DNA of 64,000 bases from Mesorhizobium sophorae. GTDB lineage: Bacteria > Pseudomonadota > Alphaproteobacteria > Rhizobiales > Rhizobiaceae. The translations under genes were made by a program, and so were the position numbers. How positions within the stretch are numbered: the stretch's first letter is position 1; every line of letters begins with the position of its first letter. Location of the stretch: NCBI RefSeq assembly GCF_002270415.1, contig NZ_NNRI01000017.1:124001-188000 (forward strand), in the 5' to 3' direction. Positions 52,553-60,805 of the stretch are shown piece by piece. The notes below the pieces were generated by a model. That model did no database searches. It had not been told where the DNA came from and saw only the letters and a list, made by a program, of their open reading frames with translations.

Positions 52553-53560
52553 ATGGACGAAATCGCAAGAGCTGATGACCTGCTGGTCGAAAAACCGGAG
52601 ACGATCCCGCAGTCTGTCAATTCACCGACGGACGGCATGATCTGGATACCAGGCGGCTCGTTTCTGATGGGCTCCGACAAATTCTATCCCGAGGAGGCGC
52701 CGGCCCATCGCGTAAAAGTCGACGGTTTCTGGATGGACCGATTTACCGTGACCAATGGCGATTTCGAAAAATTCGTCGCCGCGACGGGCTACGTCACGCT
52801 GGCCGAAAAGCCGGCCAACCCGGACAATTACCCAGGCGCCTTGCCGGACATGCTTTCGCCGTCCTCGACCATGTTCAAGAAGCCGGCCGGACCAGTCGAC
52901 ATGCGCAACCACTACAACTGGTGGGTCTATGTACACGGCGCCAACTGGCGCCATCCGAGAGGCCCCGCCAGCTCGATCAAGAAGCTGGCCGATCACCCGG
53001 TGGTGCATGTCGCCCATGAGGATGTCGAGGCTTATGCGCGCTGGGCAGGCAAGGAGTTGCCGACCGAAGCCGAATGGGAGTTTGCGGCGCGCGGCGGCCT
53101 CGAAGGCGCCGACTACGCATGGGGCGATGAATTCACGCCCGGTGGCCAGCACATGGCCAATACCTGGCAGGGCGAGTTTCCCTATCGCAACTCGCTGGAC
53201 GATGGTTACGAATACACGGCGCCGGTGGGCTCGTTCCCGCCCAATGGCTACGGTCTCTTCGACATGGCCGGCAACGTCTGGCAGTGGACGACGGACTGGT
53301 ATCAGGAGCACAGCAGGATCGACAGCCCTTGCTGCACGGCGGAAAACCCGCGCGGCGCCGCGCGCGAGGCAAGCTACGACCCGCGCCAACCGGACGTGAA
53401 AATCCCGCGCAAGGTGACCAAGGGCGGTTCGCATCTCTGCGCGCCAAACTATTGCCGGCGCTATCGTCCCGCGGCACGCATGGCACAGCCCGTCGACACG
53501 TCGATTTCCCATCTTGGTTTCCGCTGCATTGTCCGCGTCACCAGGGGCGGCAACCCATGA
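52553..53560 (+). CDS. Formylglycine-generating enzyme (sulfatase-modifying factor)
   Basis: 335 residues, AGGAGG nine bases before the ATG, no signal peptide. FGE-sulfatase fold: 'MIWIPGGSFLMGSDKFYPEE' near 29, 'WEFAARGGLEGADYAWGDE' near 175, 'GLFDMAGNVWQWTTDW' near 234, and the copper-binding redox cysteines C296 and C301 in 'GGSHLCAPNYCRRYRPAAR', as in aerobic FGE (human C336/C341). It oxidises the Cys of C-x-P/A-x-R in sulfatases to formylglycine. Co-location with two such sulfatases, all cytoplasmic, makes them its probable clients. It overlaps the next gene by four bases. Confidence 0.94.
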   Translation: MDEIARADDLLVEKPETIPQSVNSPTDGMIWIPGGSFLMGSDKFYPEEAPAHRVKVDGFWMDRFTVTNGDFEKFVAATGYVTLAEKPANPDNYPGALPDMLSPSSTMFKKPAGPVDMRNHYNWWVYVHGANWRHPRGPASSIKKLADHPVVHVAHEDVEAYARWAGKELPTEAEWEFAARGGLEGADYAWGDEFTPGGQHMANTWQGEFPYRNSLDDGYEYTAPVGSFPPNGYGLFDMAGNVWQWTTDWYQEHSRIDSPCCTAENPRGAAREASYDPRQPDVKIPRKVTKGGSHLCAPNYCRRYRPAARMAQPVDTSISHLGFRCIVRVTRGGNP

Positions 53561-53934
53561 TCGTTGCACAATGGCTGAACCAGCTGGCTGAACTCAGCGC
53601 CCCGATCATTGATCTTCTGGCCCTGGTCCTGATCCTGGCAGGGACGCTCGAGGCCTTCGTAAACGGTGTCAGGGTGATGCTCAGCCATCCGGACGGGCAC
53701 TACGCCATTCGCGCGGTGTGGATGCGTCATGCCAGATGGCTGATCGCCGGCCTTACATTCCAGCTTGCCGCCGATATCATCGAGACCTCCGTCGCGCCGA
53801 GTTGGGACGACGTAGGCCGCCTGGCGGCGATTGCCGTGATCCGGACATTCCTCAATTTCTTCCTCGAGCGCGATCAACGGGAGGCTCGCGAACTCCAGCA
53901 GGAGAGCGAAGCCAGAAAGATGGCAATGACCTAG
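53557..53934 (+). CDS. DUF1622 inner membrane protein
   Basis: 125 residues from the ATG at 53557, whose ATGA overlaps the FGE stop; the longer frame is a shadow of the FGE gene. It has two or three membrane helices ('ALVLILAGTLEAFVNGVRVM', 'HARWLIAGLTFQLAADIIET', 'AAIAVIRTFLNFFL') and a charged helical tail, matching the DUF1622 family of small membrane proteins with unknown role. Coupled translation with FGE suggests co-expression. It is the last gene of the sulfatase island. Confidence 0.88.
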   Translation: MIVAQWLNQLAELSAPIIDLLALVLILAGTLEAFVNGVRVMLSHPDGHYAIRAVWMRHARWLIAGLTFQLAADIIETSVAPSWDDVGRLAAIAVIRTFLNFFLERDQREARELQQESEARKMAMT

Positions 53935-54122
53935 AGCGGTTCACCGTTTCACGGAAACGCCGAACCGCTCTATCTCTTTGTTTTGACGCAATTCCGGACG
54001 GAAAACCGTTTCACACTTTTCCTGGAATTGCTCTAATGCATGTCGCCCAAAAGAGGCCCCGGTTTTGGGGCAACGACATGCATAAGCGCGTCGCCGGAAT
54101 CCGTTTCAACGCAGCGCGCTTT
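53933..54122. repeat. Rhizobial intergenic mosaic element (RIME-like palindromes)
   Basis: Three inverted repeats in a row: AGAGCGGTTC/GAACCGCTCT (53933-53942 and 53962-53971), ATGCATGTCG../..CGACATGCAT (54036-54083) and AAGCGCG/CGCGCTT (54084-54121), joined by 'GCAATTCCGGACGGAAAACC'-type sequence. This is the layout of the mosaic elements scattered through Mesorhizobium and Rhizobium chromosomes. It sits between two convergent genes and its first hairpin may also act as a terminator. Confidence 0.75.
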
Positions 54123-54137
54123 AGACGGCCATAAGCC

Positions 54138-55874
54138 CTACTGGAGGCGAAGGCCGGCGAGTTGGAGCCCTTGTGCAAGCTCCGTGGCCAACTGCGGATC
54201 AAGGTGACGGCGAGACATATCGGAATGGAAATTCTGCTCGAAATCGGGGCGCTCTTTGCGTATGTCGGAGATGATTGCGGATGCATCTCCCTCTCGCCCC
54301 AAGCGTGCCAACGTTGCCGTCAACAACAGGTCGGTGAGATAGCATCCGTTGGCTTCGCGCTTCAGGCGGAGCAACACGTCACCCAGTTGTCCCTGGCGAT
54401 AGGCGTCGAACGCCAGCGTCCACTCAGCGTCCGGTAACGGCAACCCGTCGACCTTCAGGGCCTCGTTTGCAAGCCTTATCCCCTCGCCCCGCTCGCCGGT
54501 GGCGTAGAGAATCCGGGCGAATGTAGCTGCGACCCTGGTGTTGTAAGGGTTGAGCGTAATTGCCCTGCGCCCCGCGGACACCGCTGCTTCGACGTGGCCT
54601 GTCCGAAACTCCGCCATCATCTTGGCCGTGAAGCTGCGGGAGGATTCCGGGGCCAACGCTACTGCACGATCGGCATGTTCGTGAGCGGCCGCGGTCAAGT
54701 CGGTCGACGCATCTGGCTGATCGATCGACAGGAGTATCGAGACCAACATCGCATGCGCATCCGCATCGTACGGGCGTTGCTGCAACGTCCCCTCGAGGCA
54801 TTGCCTCGCTTGCTCCAAGACTTGCGGCGTCTGCATCCCCAGCGCGAGGTTGGCCCGCAGAACGCAACCATTGCCCAGCGTAGGATGTTCCAGGTCCCGG
54901 TTAGCCTCGACGGTGTTGATCGCGCCATCCAACGAGGCGATGCGTGCAGCCAGCCGGGAAACCAGCAATTCGGCCGGGTCGGCCGACGAGGCGGTATCGA
55001 CGTGAACGCGCTCTTTCTCGGATTGAATCGCTTCCCCTGTCTGCTGGTCGACGACCTGCCACCAGACCGACTTCTGGATCGAATCCGAGCTGTACTTCAG
55101 GATCAGTCGATAACGGCTAAGAGGCGAGGCAGCGGGGGTGCCTTCGGCGGTACTTGAGGTGTAGGCGTCGGGCGCCGAAAGCCTTAGCGTATTGAAGTCT
55201 GAAAGCGCGCTCATGAGCAAGTCACGCAGGGCGATTGCTTCGTGATCGTTGACACCGTCCAATTGCAGATCGACGGCGACCGACGGCCTTTCCGAAATGG
55301 TCATGGTGTTCAGACCACTGAGCAGATTGTAGCCAAAAAACAGCGCCACGCAGGACAAGGCAACTCCAGCGAGGCCCGTCCTTCTCAGGGCGACGATGGC
55401 TTTTCGCCTCATCATTCGACGTTGATCTGATCTGGTCGCGACAACCCGGGGACGAGATTGCACGCGACCAAGGTGATCGCTCCCCTCAGAGTCCTCCCGG
55501 ATGTGCCGGGCAAACAGTGGCACATACCTGCCTTTCGGGAGTTCGATGCTGATCTCTCGGTCCGACCCGTATAGTTCATAGTAGCGGGCGAGGGCCGCTC
55601 GAAGCCGGGTTGCTTCGATTCGGACGATCGGATCGGTCGAAGCGTCGAAGGACGGCGGACGGCCGAAGACGTCAACGGCTATGGAGTATGCCTTGAGCGC
55701 GCTCTCGCGCCCGGCGAAAAGCTCTTCGGAAACAAAGCGCAAGAATTTTTTGTTGCGCTCGGAACATTGAAACTGAGGGTCTGAAAGGATCGCTTCGAGC
55801 TCTTCATGAGCTTGCGTATAAGAGACTGCTAAATATCGACCCGAATCGATATCATCTTCGTGGTTGGCTTCCAC
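54138..55874 (-). CDS. Membrane-anchored TPR protein with winged-helix-like N-terminus
   Basis: 578 residues. Residues 20-125 match the N-terminal domain of a rhizobial family of TPR regulators: 'FQCSERNKKFLRFVSEELFA', 'DPIVRIEATRLRAALARYYE' and 'ISIELPKGRYVPLF'. One membrane helix (164-186, 'TGLAGVALSCVALFFGYNLL') separates it from a C-terminal half of TPR-like repeats (about 330-575). This resembles CadC/adenylate-cyclase-like sensors that bind DNA or partners at the membrane. Function not established. It is divergent from the AraC-type gene at 56210. Confidence 0.8.
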   Translation of the reverse strand: MEANHEDDIDSGRYLAVSYTQAHEELEAILSDPQFQCSERNKKFLRFVSEELFAGRESALKAYSIAVDVFGRPPSFDASTDPIVRIEATRLRAALARYYELYGSDREISIELPKGRYVPLFARHIREDSEGSDHLGRVQSRPRVVATRSDQRRMMRRKAIVALRRTGLAGVALSCVALFFGYNLLSGLNTMTISERPSVAVDLQLDGVNDHEAIALRDLLMSALSDFNTLRLSAPDAYTSSTAEGTPAASPLSRYRLILKYSSDSIQKSVWWQVVDQQTGEAIQSEKERVHVDTASSADPAELLVSRLAARIASLDGAINTVEANRDLEHPTLGNGCVLRANLALGMQTPQVLEQARQCLEGTLQQRPYDADAHAMLVSILLSIDQPDASTDLTAAAHEHADRAVALAPESSRSFTAKMMAEFRTGHVEAAVSAGRRAITLNPYNTRVAATFARILYATGERGEGIRLANEALKVDGLPLPDAEWTLAFDAYRQGQLGDVLLRLKREANGCYLTDLLLTATLARLGREGDASAIISDIRKERPDFEQNFHSDMSRRHLDPQLATELAQGLQLAGLRLQ

Positions 55875-56209
55875 TGCACGCTCCTCAGATCTTTTTGACA
55901 GCTCGCGTGCTGCATTCCAGCGTCTCAGGCTAAACCGCTGCTGTTGTTGACGCTATGCAGTTTGTGCCAGCGGTGATCGGGTAGACGGCGAACAGGCGAC
56001 TTGGCTGCCTCTTTTTCGCTGAAAAACGTCAAGTTGCGGCACATTGTGATTTTCCCGTTATTTTGAGAAGCAAGAAGCCACCCTTCGTTTGGCAGGATCG
56101 TTGGCAAGTACATTCGATTCTAAACTTAACCATCGGTAATTTTTCACGGTACGTTTGCGCCGCGAGCTGCTATATTTATAGCGCGGGGGAGGGTCTCGCG
56201 GATCATCCC
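55875..56209. other. Divergent intergenic region with AT-rich promoter sequence
   Basis: 335 bases between the leftward TPR gene and the rightward AraC-type gene. Positions 56040-56180 are AT-rich ('TAAACTTAACC', 'GGTAATTTTTCACGG'), which suits two promoters. No operator repeat was identified. Confidence 0.45.
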
Positions 56210-57364
56210 ATGGTCAATGACGATTCCGAGGAGAGGCAGCCTGGCGATTGCAGCGGTCAGTCTTTGCCTGCCAGTTCGGCTGGTCGGATGAATTCCGTTG
56301 CGCTCAACGTCCACACCGTCAAGCTTCAGACCGCGGAAGATCTTCGAGAGGCGGTGCGTGGTGCGGATTTGAAGATCGTCCAATTGGCGCCGGGCATATT
56401 TGACGGCCATTCGATGCATGCGCAGATCGGTGCGCTGTCTCTAAGCACTGGCGATTTTGGACCGGATATCCGCGCACGTGGCGTGATGAATCAGCACTTG
56501 GTGACAATCGGCATGATGCTGGAGAGCAGCGGTGCGGTCTCGCAATGGGACTACGACGTCGTTCCTGGCGACGTCATCGTGTTTCCCAAATCGGTCGAGC
56601 AGGAGGGGCGTTTTGCCGGTCACTCCCGCTACGCGACAATCACTCTCAGCGAAGAGGCACTTGCCGCCTTCGCGGCAGGCGAGCCGGTTCTGCAGGACCC
56701 GCAGTTCTGGGCCAAGATCTCCAGGTTCCACCGGTCACCGTCCCTGCGGGCATCCGCTCGCCGTGAGATTGGGGAAATGGTTTCGCAATTGCGTGAGGGG
56801 TTGGTCCCTGACGGTGAAGCAGGGATACGCTACTTCCAGCGATCTCTTGTCGAGGCCTTCATCACAGGCATCGTCGATGAGGTGTCGAACGAGAGCGACG
56901 AACGGCATTGCTCTGGCGCGAAATTGGTCCGCGACGTCGAGGATTTTGTCGACAGCGTCGAAATCGATCGTCCGGTGCATATCTCGGAATTGTGCTCATC
57001 TCTCATGGTATCACGGCGCACTCTCCACCGTGCCTTTCAGCATACCCTGGGGATAGGTCCGGTCGCCTACCTGCGCCTGAGGCGCTTATCGGACGTTCAT
57101 CGCGTGCTGAGCAGCGCGAACCCGACCTGTGTCGGCGTTACGCAAGCTGCCCTTGATCAAGGGTTCACCGATCTCGGGAGGTTTGCGGCGTTCTATAAAA
57201 GGATTTTTGGCGAGGTCCCTTCAGAGACACGCTTCAAAGCGACGAGCCCGCTTGGTCGCCGGTCACGCTCACAGCGCGGTAAGGCCTTTCCGCTTGTCCA
57301 AGATCAGGCTGCTCCGGGATTAGATGTCAGTGGCTTTGGGACGGCCTTAATGCCGTTTTCCTGA
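56210..57364 (+). CDS. AraC-family transcriptional regulator
   Basis: 384 residues from the ATG at 56210; the frame opens earlier (56063), but that part contains unusual codons and no ribosome site. The C-terminal 90 residues hold the AraC double helix-turn-helix ('VHISELCSSLMVSRRTLHRA', 'VTQAALDQGFTDLGRFAAFY', 'GEVPSETR'). The N-terminal half resembles the sensor half of regulators such as OruR/FeaR-like proteins, without a readable ligand site. Its last 61 bases overlap the end of the convergent MscS gene, so transcription of one could interfere with the other. Confidence 0.85.
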   Translation: MVNDDSEERQPGDCSGQSLPASSAGRMNSVALNVHTVKLQTAEDLREAVRGADLKIVQLAPGIFDGHSMHAQIGALSLSTGDFGPDIRARGVMNQHLVTIGMMLESSGAVSQWDYDVVPGDVIVFPKSVEQEGRFAGHSRYATITLSEEALAAFAAGEPVLQDPQFWAKISRFHRSPSLRASARREIGEMVSQLREGLVPDGEAGIRYFQRSLVEAFITGIVDEVSNESDERHCSGAKLVRDVEDFVDSVEIDRPVHISELCSSLMVSRRTLHRAFQHTLGIGPVAYLRLRRLSDVHRVLSSANPTCVGVTQAALDQGFTDLGRFAAFYKRIFGEVPSETRFKATSPLGRRSRSQRGKAFPLVQDQAAPGLDVSGFGTALMPFS

Positions 57365-59235
57365 AATGCCTGGTGCACGGCGATCAAAGCGGCGCGGCGG
57401 ATCATGAAGTGTCTGCCCGCTTTCGCCTTGAATTTGGCCCGGATGACCAGCGTGCCGTCCTCGACTTCGCCAATTCCCTGGCTCTTGAACGGCTCGAGCA
57501 TATCTGCGGCAAGTTCCGGGTTGGCTGACATATCCTGGCCGATCTTCTTGAAAATCTTGCGGACTTTTTCGACATCGGTGTCGAATGCAACGCGAAAGGT
57601 CAGTTTCTCGATCATCCAGTCGCGGCTGAAATTTTGAATCTTGCCAATCTCGCCATAGGGGATTGTCGCCAAGGCACCGCGCTGATGGCGCAGGGAAACC
57701 GACCGGACCGAGATTTTTTCCACGGTCCCCTTGGCGCCTGACGATTCGATATATTCGCCGAAGCGGAATGCATCGTCGATCAGGAAAAACAGCCCGGAGA
57801 CCAGGTCCTTCACCAGCGTCTGCGAGCCGAAGCCGATGGCCAGCCCGAACACGCTCAAGCCGGCGATCAGCGGCCAGACATTGACCCCGATCGACACCAG
57901 GATCGAGAGCAGCGCCAAGGCCACAATGCTCGATTTGCCGACCGCGCTGATCAGCGGCACCAGCGTGCCCAGCCGTGAACGCGGCGCACCCAGCGCCTCC
58001 TCGTCATCACCTGCGGCGGGCAACTCCGCGCGTAAGGCGCGAACCGACACTGCGCCGACCACGTTCCACAGAAACGCCGCCACCAACATGATCAGCGCCA
58101 CACCGGATGCGCCCTTGACGACCTCTCGCAGATCTATGCCGAACCCGGCAGCCAGCGGTGTCGCCCACAGCGTTCCCAGCATGGCAATCATGATAGCCAC
58201 AACGGTGAAGCGGGCGGTCTGTCGCCCTGCCGCTGCCAAGATCGAGATGTCAGGAGACTCCAATCCGCGTTGCGCCCAGTTCCCGATCATTGCGTCGAGA
58301 TGTGGTGCGGCGAGAAATATCAACCCGGTCAGCAGAACGGCCGACCCACGAAGCGATGCTCCCATGGTTAGCGCGGCCTGAGTGGTGAGGAAGGTGATTA
58401 TCAGGAACGCGATCACGATTGCCGGCCACACTTTGGCGAGACGGGTGCGCCAGCGGCTTCTGGGGCGCGGACCGGCGACGGCGACTGCCATTGTGCGTCT
58501 GTGCCGCCATACGGCCCATGCAAACAGAACGTAGATCGGAATTGCGAAGCCTGTTCGCAGCAGATCCCCCAAGGCCGGCCCGACGGTCCAGAGCCGTAAC
58601 GTCGCGATCAGCGTAGTGCTGATGATCGCCAAGCCAATGGCAAGCGAGAGGTCGCGCACGAGCGCCGCCAGATGGGCGGAGCGCTCCTGCGCGAACTCGG
58701 TTCGCCGCGATGCCATCAACAGTGATCTGACGGCGGCGAGAATGACGAAGCCGAGCACGGTCACCACCGTCCAAAGGTGAAGGGTTTGCAAAGGCACGCC
58801 AGAACCGGCCAGCAGCCGCGCAGCAATGAAGCCGATCACCAGCGCCACTACAATAGCCGCCACGCCCGCGAAGAATCTGCGCGATGCACTGCTTGTCGCA
58901 CTCGCCTTCGCGATCCGCCGGGCAAGCAGGATGTACACGCCGGCGACGAGCGCAACAACCAACACAATCTCGAACAGGAGCCCAAGGACAGATGTTCCCC
59001 CGGCCGCAAGCGAGGCCCTCAGGTTTTCAAGCTCAACGGGGACGTTGCCCAAAGCGGCAAACCGCGCGGACAGTCCGGAGACGAAACGATCGGCGAGCTG
59101 TTCGAAGCCCGAAATCAATGAAGTAACGTCCGTATCCGCCGTCTTGTCCACGATTTCCCCCTCTTCAGCGCCTCGGAAGCCAGTTCCGGCGGTCAAGGCC
59201 GCTGTCTCGCTATCCAGCACCCGACCGTCGCACAA
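57304..59235 (-). CDS. MscS-family mechanosensitive channel
   Basis: 643 residues as given, from a TTG. About ten hydrophobic helices precede the MscS core: pore-lining 'WPLIAGLSVFGLAIGFGSQT', 'LVKDLVSGLFFLIDDAFRFG', then the beta domain 'GAKGTVEKISVRSVSLRHQR' and a cytoplasmic ending 'GRHFMIRRAALIAVHQAF'. It opens on hypo-osmotic stress to release solutes. The in-frame sequence upstream of the TTG reads like a signal peptide ('GAFVALWAGTFSALGPRAG') but has no ATG, GTG or TTG, so the true N-terminus is uncertain. Confidence 0.85.
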   Translation of the reverse strand: MCDGRVLDSETAALTAGTGFRGAEEGEIVDKTADTDVTSLISGFEQLADRFVSGLSARFAALGNVPVELENLRASLAAGGTSVLGLLFEIVLVVALVAGVYILLARRIAKASATSSASRRFFAGVAAIVVALVIGFIAARLLAGSGVPLQTLHLWTVVTVLGFVILAAVRSLLMASRRTEFAQERSAHLAALVRDLSLAIGLAIISTTLIATLRLWTVGPALGDLLRTGFAIPIYVLFAWAVWRHRRTMAVAVAGPRPRSRWRTRLAKVWPAIVIAFLIITFLTTQAALTMGASLRGSAVLLTGLIFLAAPHLDAMIGNWAQRGLESPDISILAAAGRQTARFTVVAIMIAMLGTLWATPLAAGFGIDLREVVKGASGVALIMLVAAFLWNVVGAVSVRALRAELPAAGDDEEALGAPRSRLGTLVPLISAVGKSSIVALALLSILVSIGVNVWPLIAGLSVFGLAIGFGSQTLVKDLVSGLFFLIDDAFRFGEYIESSGAKGTVEKISVRSVSLRHQRGALATIPYGEIGKIQNFSRDWMIEKLTFRVAFDTDVEKVRKIFKKIGQDMSANPELAADMLEPFKSQGIGEVEDGTLVIRAKFKAKAGRHFMIRRAALIAVHQAFQENGIKAVPKPLTSNPGAA

Positions 59236-59640
59236 TTCAAGCTTCTTTTCTGCCCGGGCCTTTTGCCCCGCGCGGGGTCCGAGCGCACTGAACGTGCCGG
59301 CCCAGAGCGCAACGAACGCGCCGATCTCGTAGGTCTGATTTGCGATGCCTATCGGACGTTTTCTGTGGCCTTCTTTTGGCTCGACTTTTGGAAAAACAAC
59401 ATCTCATTCAGCTCTCGATTTGACGCCTCGCCGTAAGCAAGTATGCAAACGACAATGGCCCATTCGACGGGTGTGGTTCATCGTAGCGGAGCGGGCGTGT
59501 CGAGAAGTTTGGGAGACATACCATCGCTGGCTGGGAGGCATCGCCGCGAGGAAGCCGCTGAATGGCTCAACGTCTTCGGCGATGCAATATAACAACTGCG
59601 CCGCTCGCCCAGCCGGCCCACCTGCGAGCCCCTTCCCAGA
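59236..59640. other. Region between MscS and DUF4105 genes
   Basis: 405 bases. The part next to the MscS gene (59236-59330) reads in frame as a signal-peptide-like extension of that protein without a standard start codon. The rest carries only short shadow frames; a promoter for MscS is expected here. Confidence 0.4.
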
Positions 59641-60654
59641 TCAACTGCCAAGGCCTGGAGACGGCACGCCAACCCGGATCAATCTCGAAAAATCCGGCGA
59701 AAGGCCCGACTTCCGCGCACGGTCGTCTATGTGGGCCACCTCCCGCAAGGTCGACAATGGCAAGCGGGTATCGAGCGCACCGCGGTCATACGCATAATCA
59801 GGAAGATAGCCGTTAACAATGAGCCGCCAGTCGATTGGAACCACGTCGCCGACTGCTCGCATCATCTTGACGATCGTCGTCGTGCAGTTCGTCGTGATGG
59901 AATTGTAGAATGCAGGCTTCGTGGAAAGCGCATTTGCGTCCGAGACGTATTCCAGCAGAAGCGTCCGGGCCGCGTCAGGCGATGCTTTCAGACGATAGAT
60001 CTGGACATCCTCTCCCCGAACATTTGACCTGACACCGACCACGTCTCGCTCGTCGGCCGCGATAATAACCAAGGGATTGCTCTTGAACAGATCCGCTATG
60101 GGCGAAAACTCGCCACCTACACGGCGCCGCACCTCAATGGACCAAGCAAGATATTCACCGCCCGAGAAGCCAAAGCTCATGATGACATGGGCCATTTTCG
60201 GTCCAGCCCAATAGGACATGAAGAGGTCGGCGGTCTGAACCGTGGAAAGGTCGTAGGTTCGGGTTGTCCAACGTTCGGTGAAATCGGTGTCGCTGCGCCA
60301 TTCGAAATCACGCACGTCTTTCAGGGTTAACAGGTTTCCATCGCGCGTCCCGGTTACCTGACGGGCGACATCGGGCGCCCAGTCGGCTTGGCCCAGAGGC
60401 TTGATGGTGCTCCACCAAACCAGAACCGCAGCAAACGCGGCGAGAAACAGGGCAAACGCCCGGAAGCGAAAACGGCTGAAGAGCGCAATGACGGTGCCGA
60501 GGCCGAACAAGATGAAAAGGGCGCAGGCCACAGCCCGGCCAAGCTCTCCCACGGGCAGACGATACCACATGGCAAATCCGACCCAGGCGGCCACGGCGGC
60601 AATGGCGAGCGACAAGATAATGGCGAACGAGATTCGAGCGATGCGATGCATCAT
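59641..60654 (-). CDS. DUF4105-family membrane/periplasmic protein
   Basis: 337 residues. Two N-terminal helices ('ISFAIILSLAIAAVAAWVGF' and 'AVACALFILFGLGTVIALF') plus a third ('ALFLAAFAAVLVWWST') anchor a periplasmic domain of the DUF4105/Lnb N-terminal type: 'MAHVIMSFGFSGGEYLAWSI' near 150, 'DVQIYRLKASPDAARTLLLE' near 218 and the conserved 'YNSITTNCTTTIV' near 253 with a likely catalytic Cys. Some relatives act in lipoprotein N-acyl transfer; the activity here is unproven. It starts near 60654, divergent from nothing; the DUF900 gene upstream is co-oriented. Confidence 0.82.
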   Translation of the reverse strand: MMHRIARISFAIILSLAIAAVAAWVGFAMWYRLPVGELGRAVACALFILFGLGTVIALFSRFRFRAFALFLAAFAAVLVWWSTIKPLGQADWAPDVARQVTGTRDGNLLTLKDVRDFEWRSDTDFTERWTTRTYDLSTVQTADLFMSYWAGPKMAHVIMSFGFSGGEYLAWSIEVRRRVGGEFSPIADLFKSNPLVIIAADERDVVGVRSNVRGEDVQIYRLKASPDAARTLLLEYVSDANALSTKPAFYNSITTNCTTTIVKMMRAVGDVVPIDWRLIVNGYLPDYAYDRGALDTRLPLSTLREVAHIDDRARKSGLSPDFSRLIRVGVPSPGLGS

Positions 60655-60805
60655 TCCCCTTCCAGCCCTACGGTACCAACAAAGGCGTCTCTTCAGGGGC
60701 GGCCGGGGTCGCTTGCTGCCGTCCGAATGCCATTCTCACGCAGCGCTCGAAGCAACTTCGAGATGGAGCATCATTAAGCCTCGCTGCCACCCTGGCCTGG
60801 ATTAA

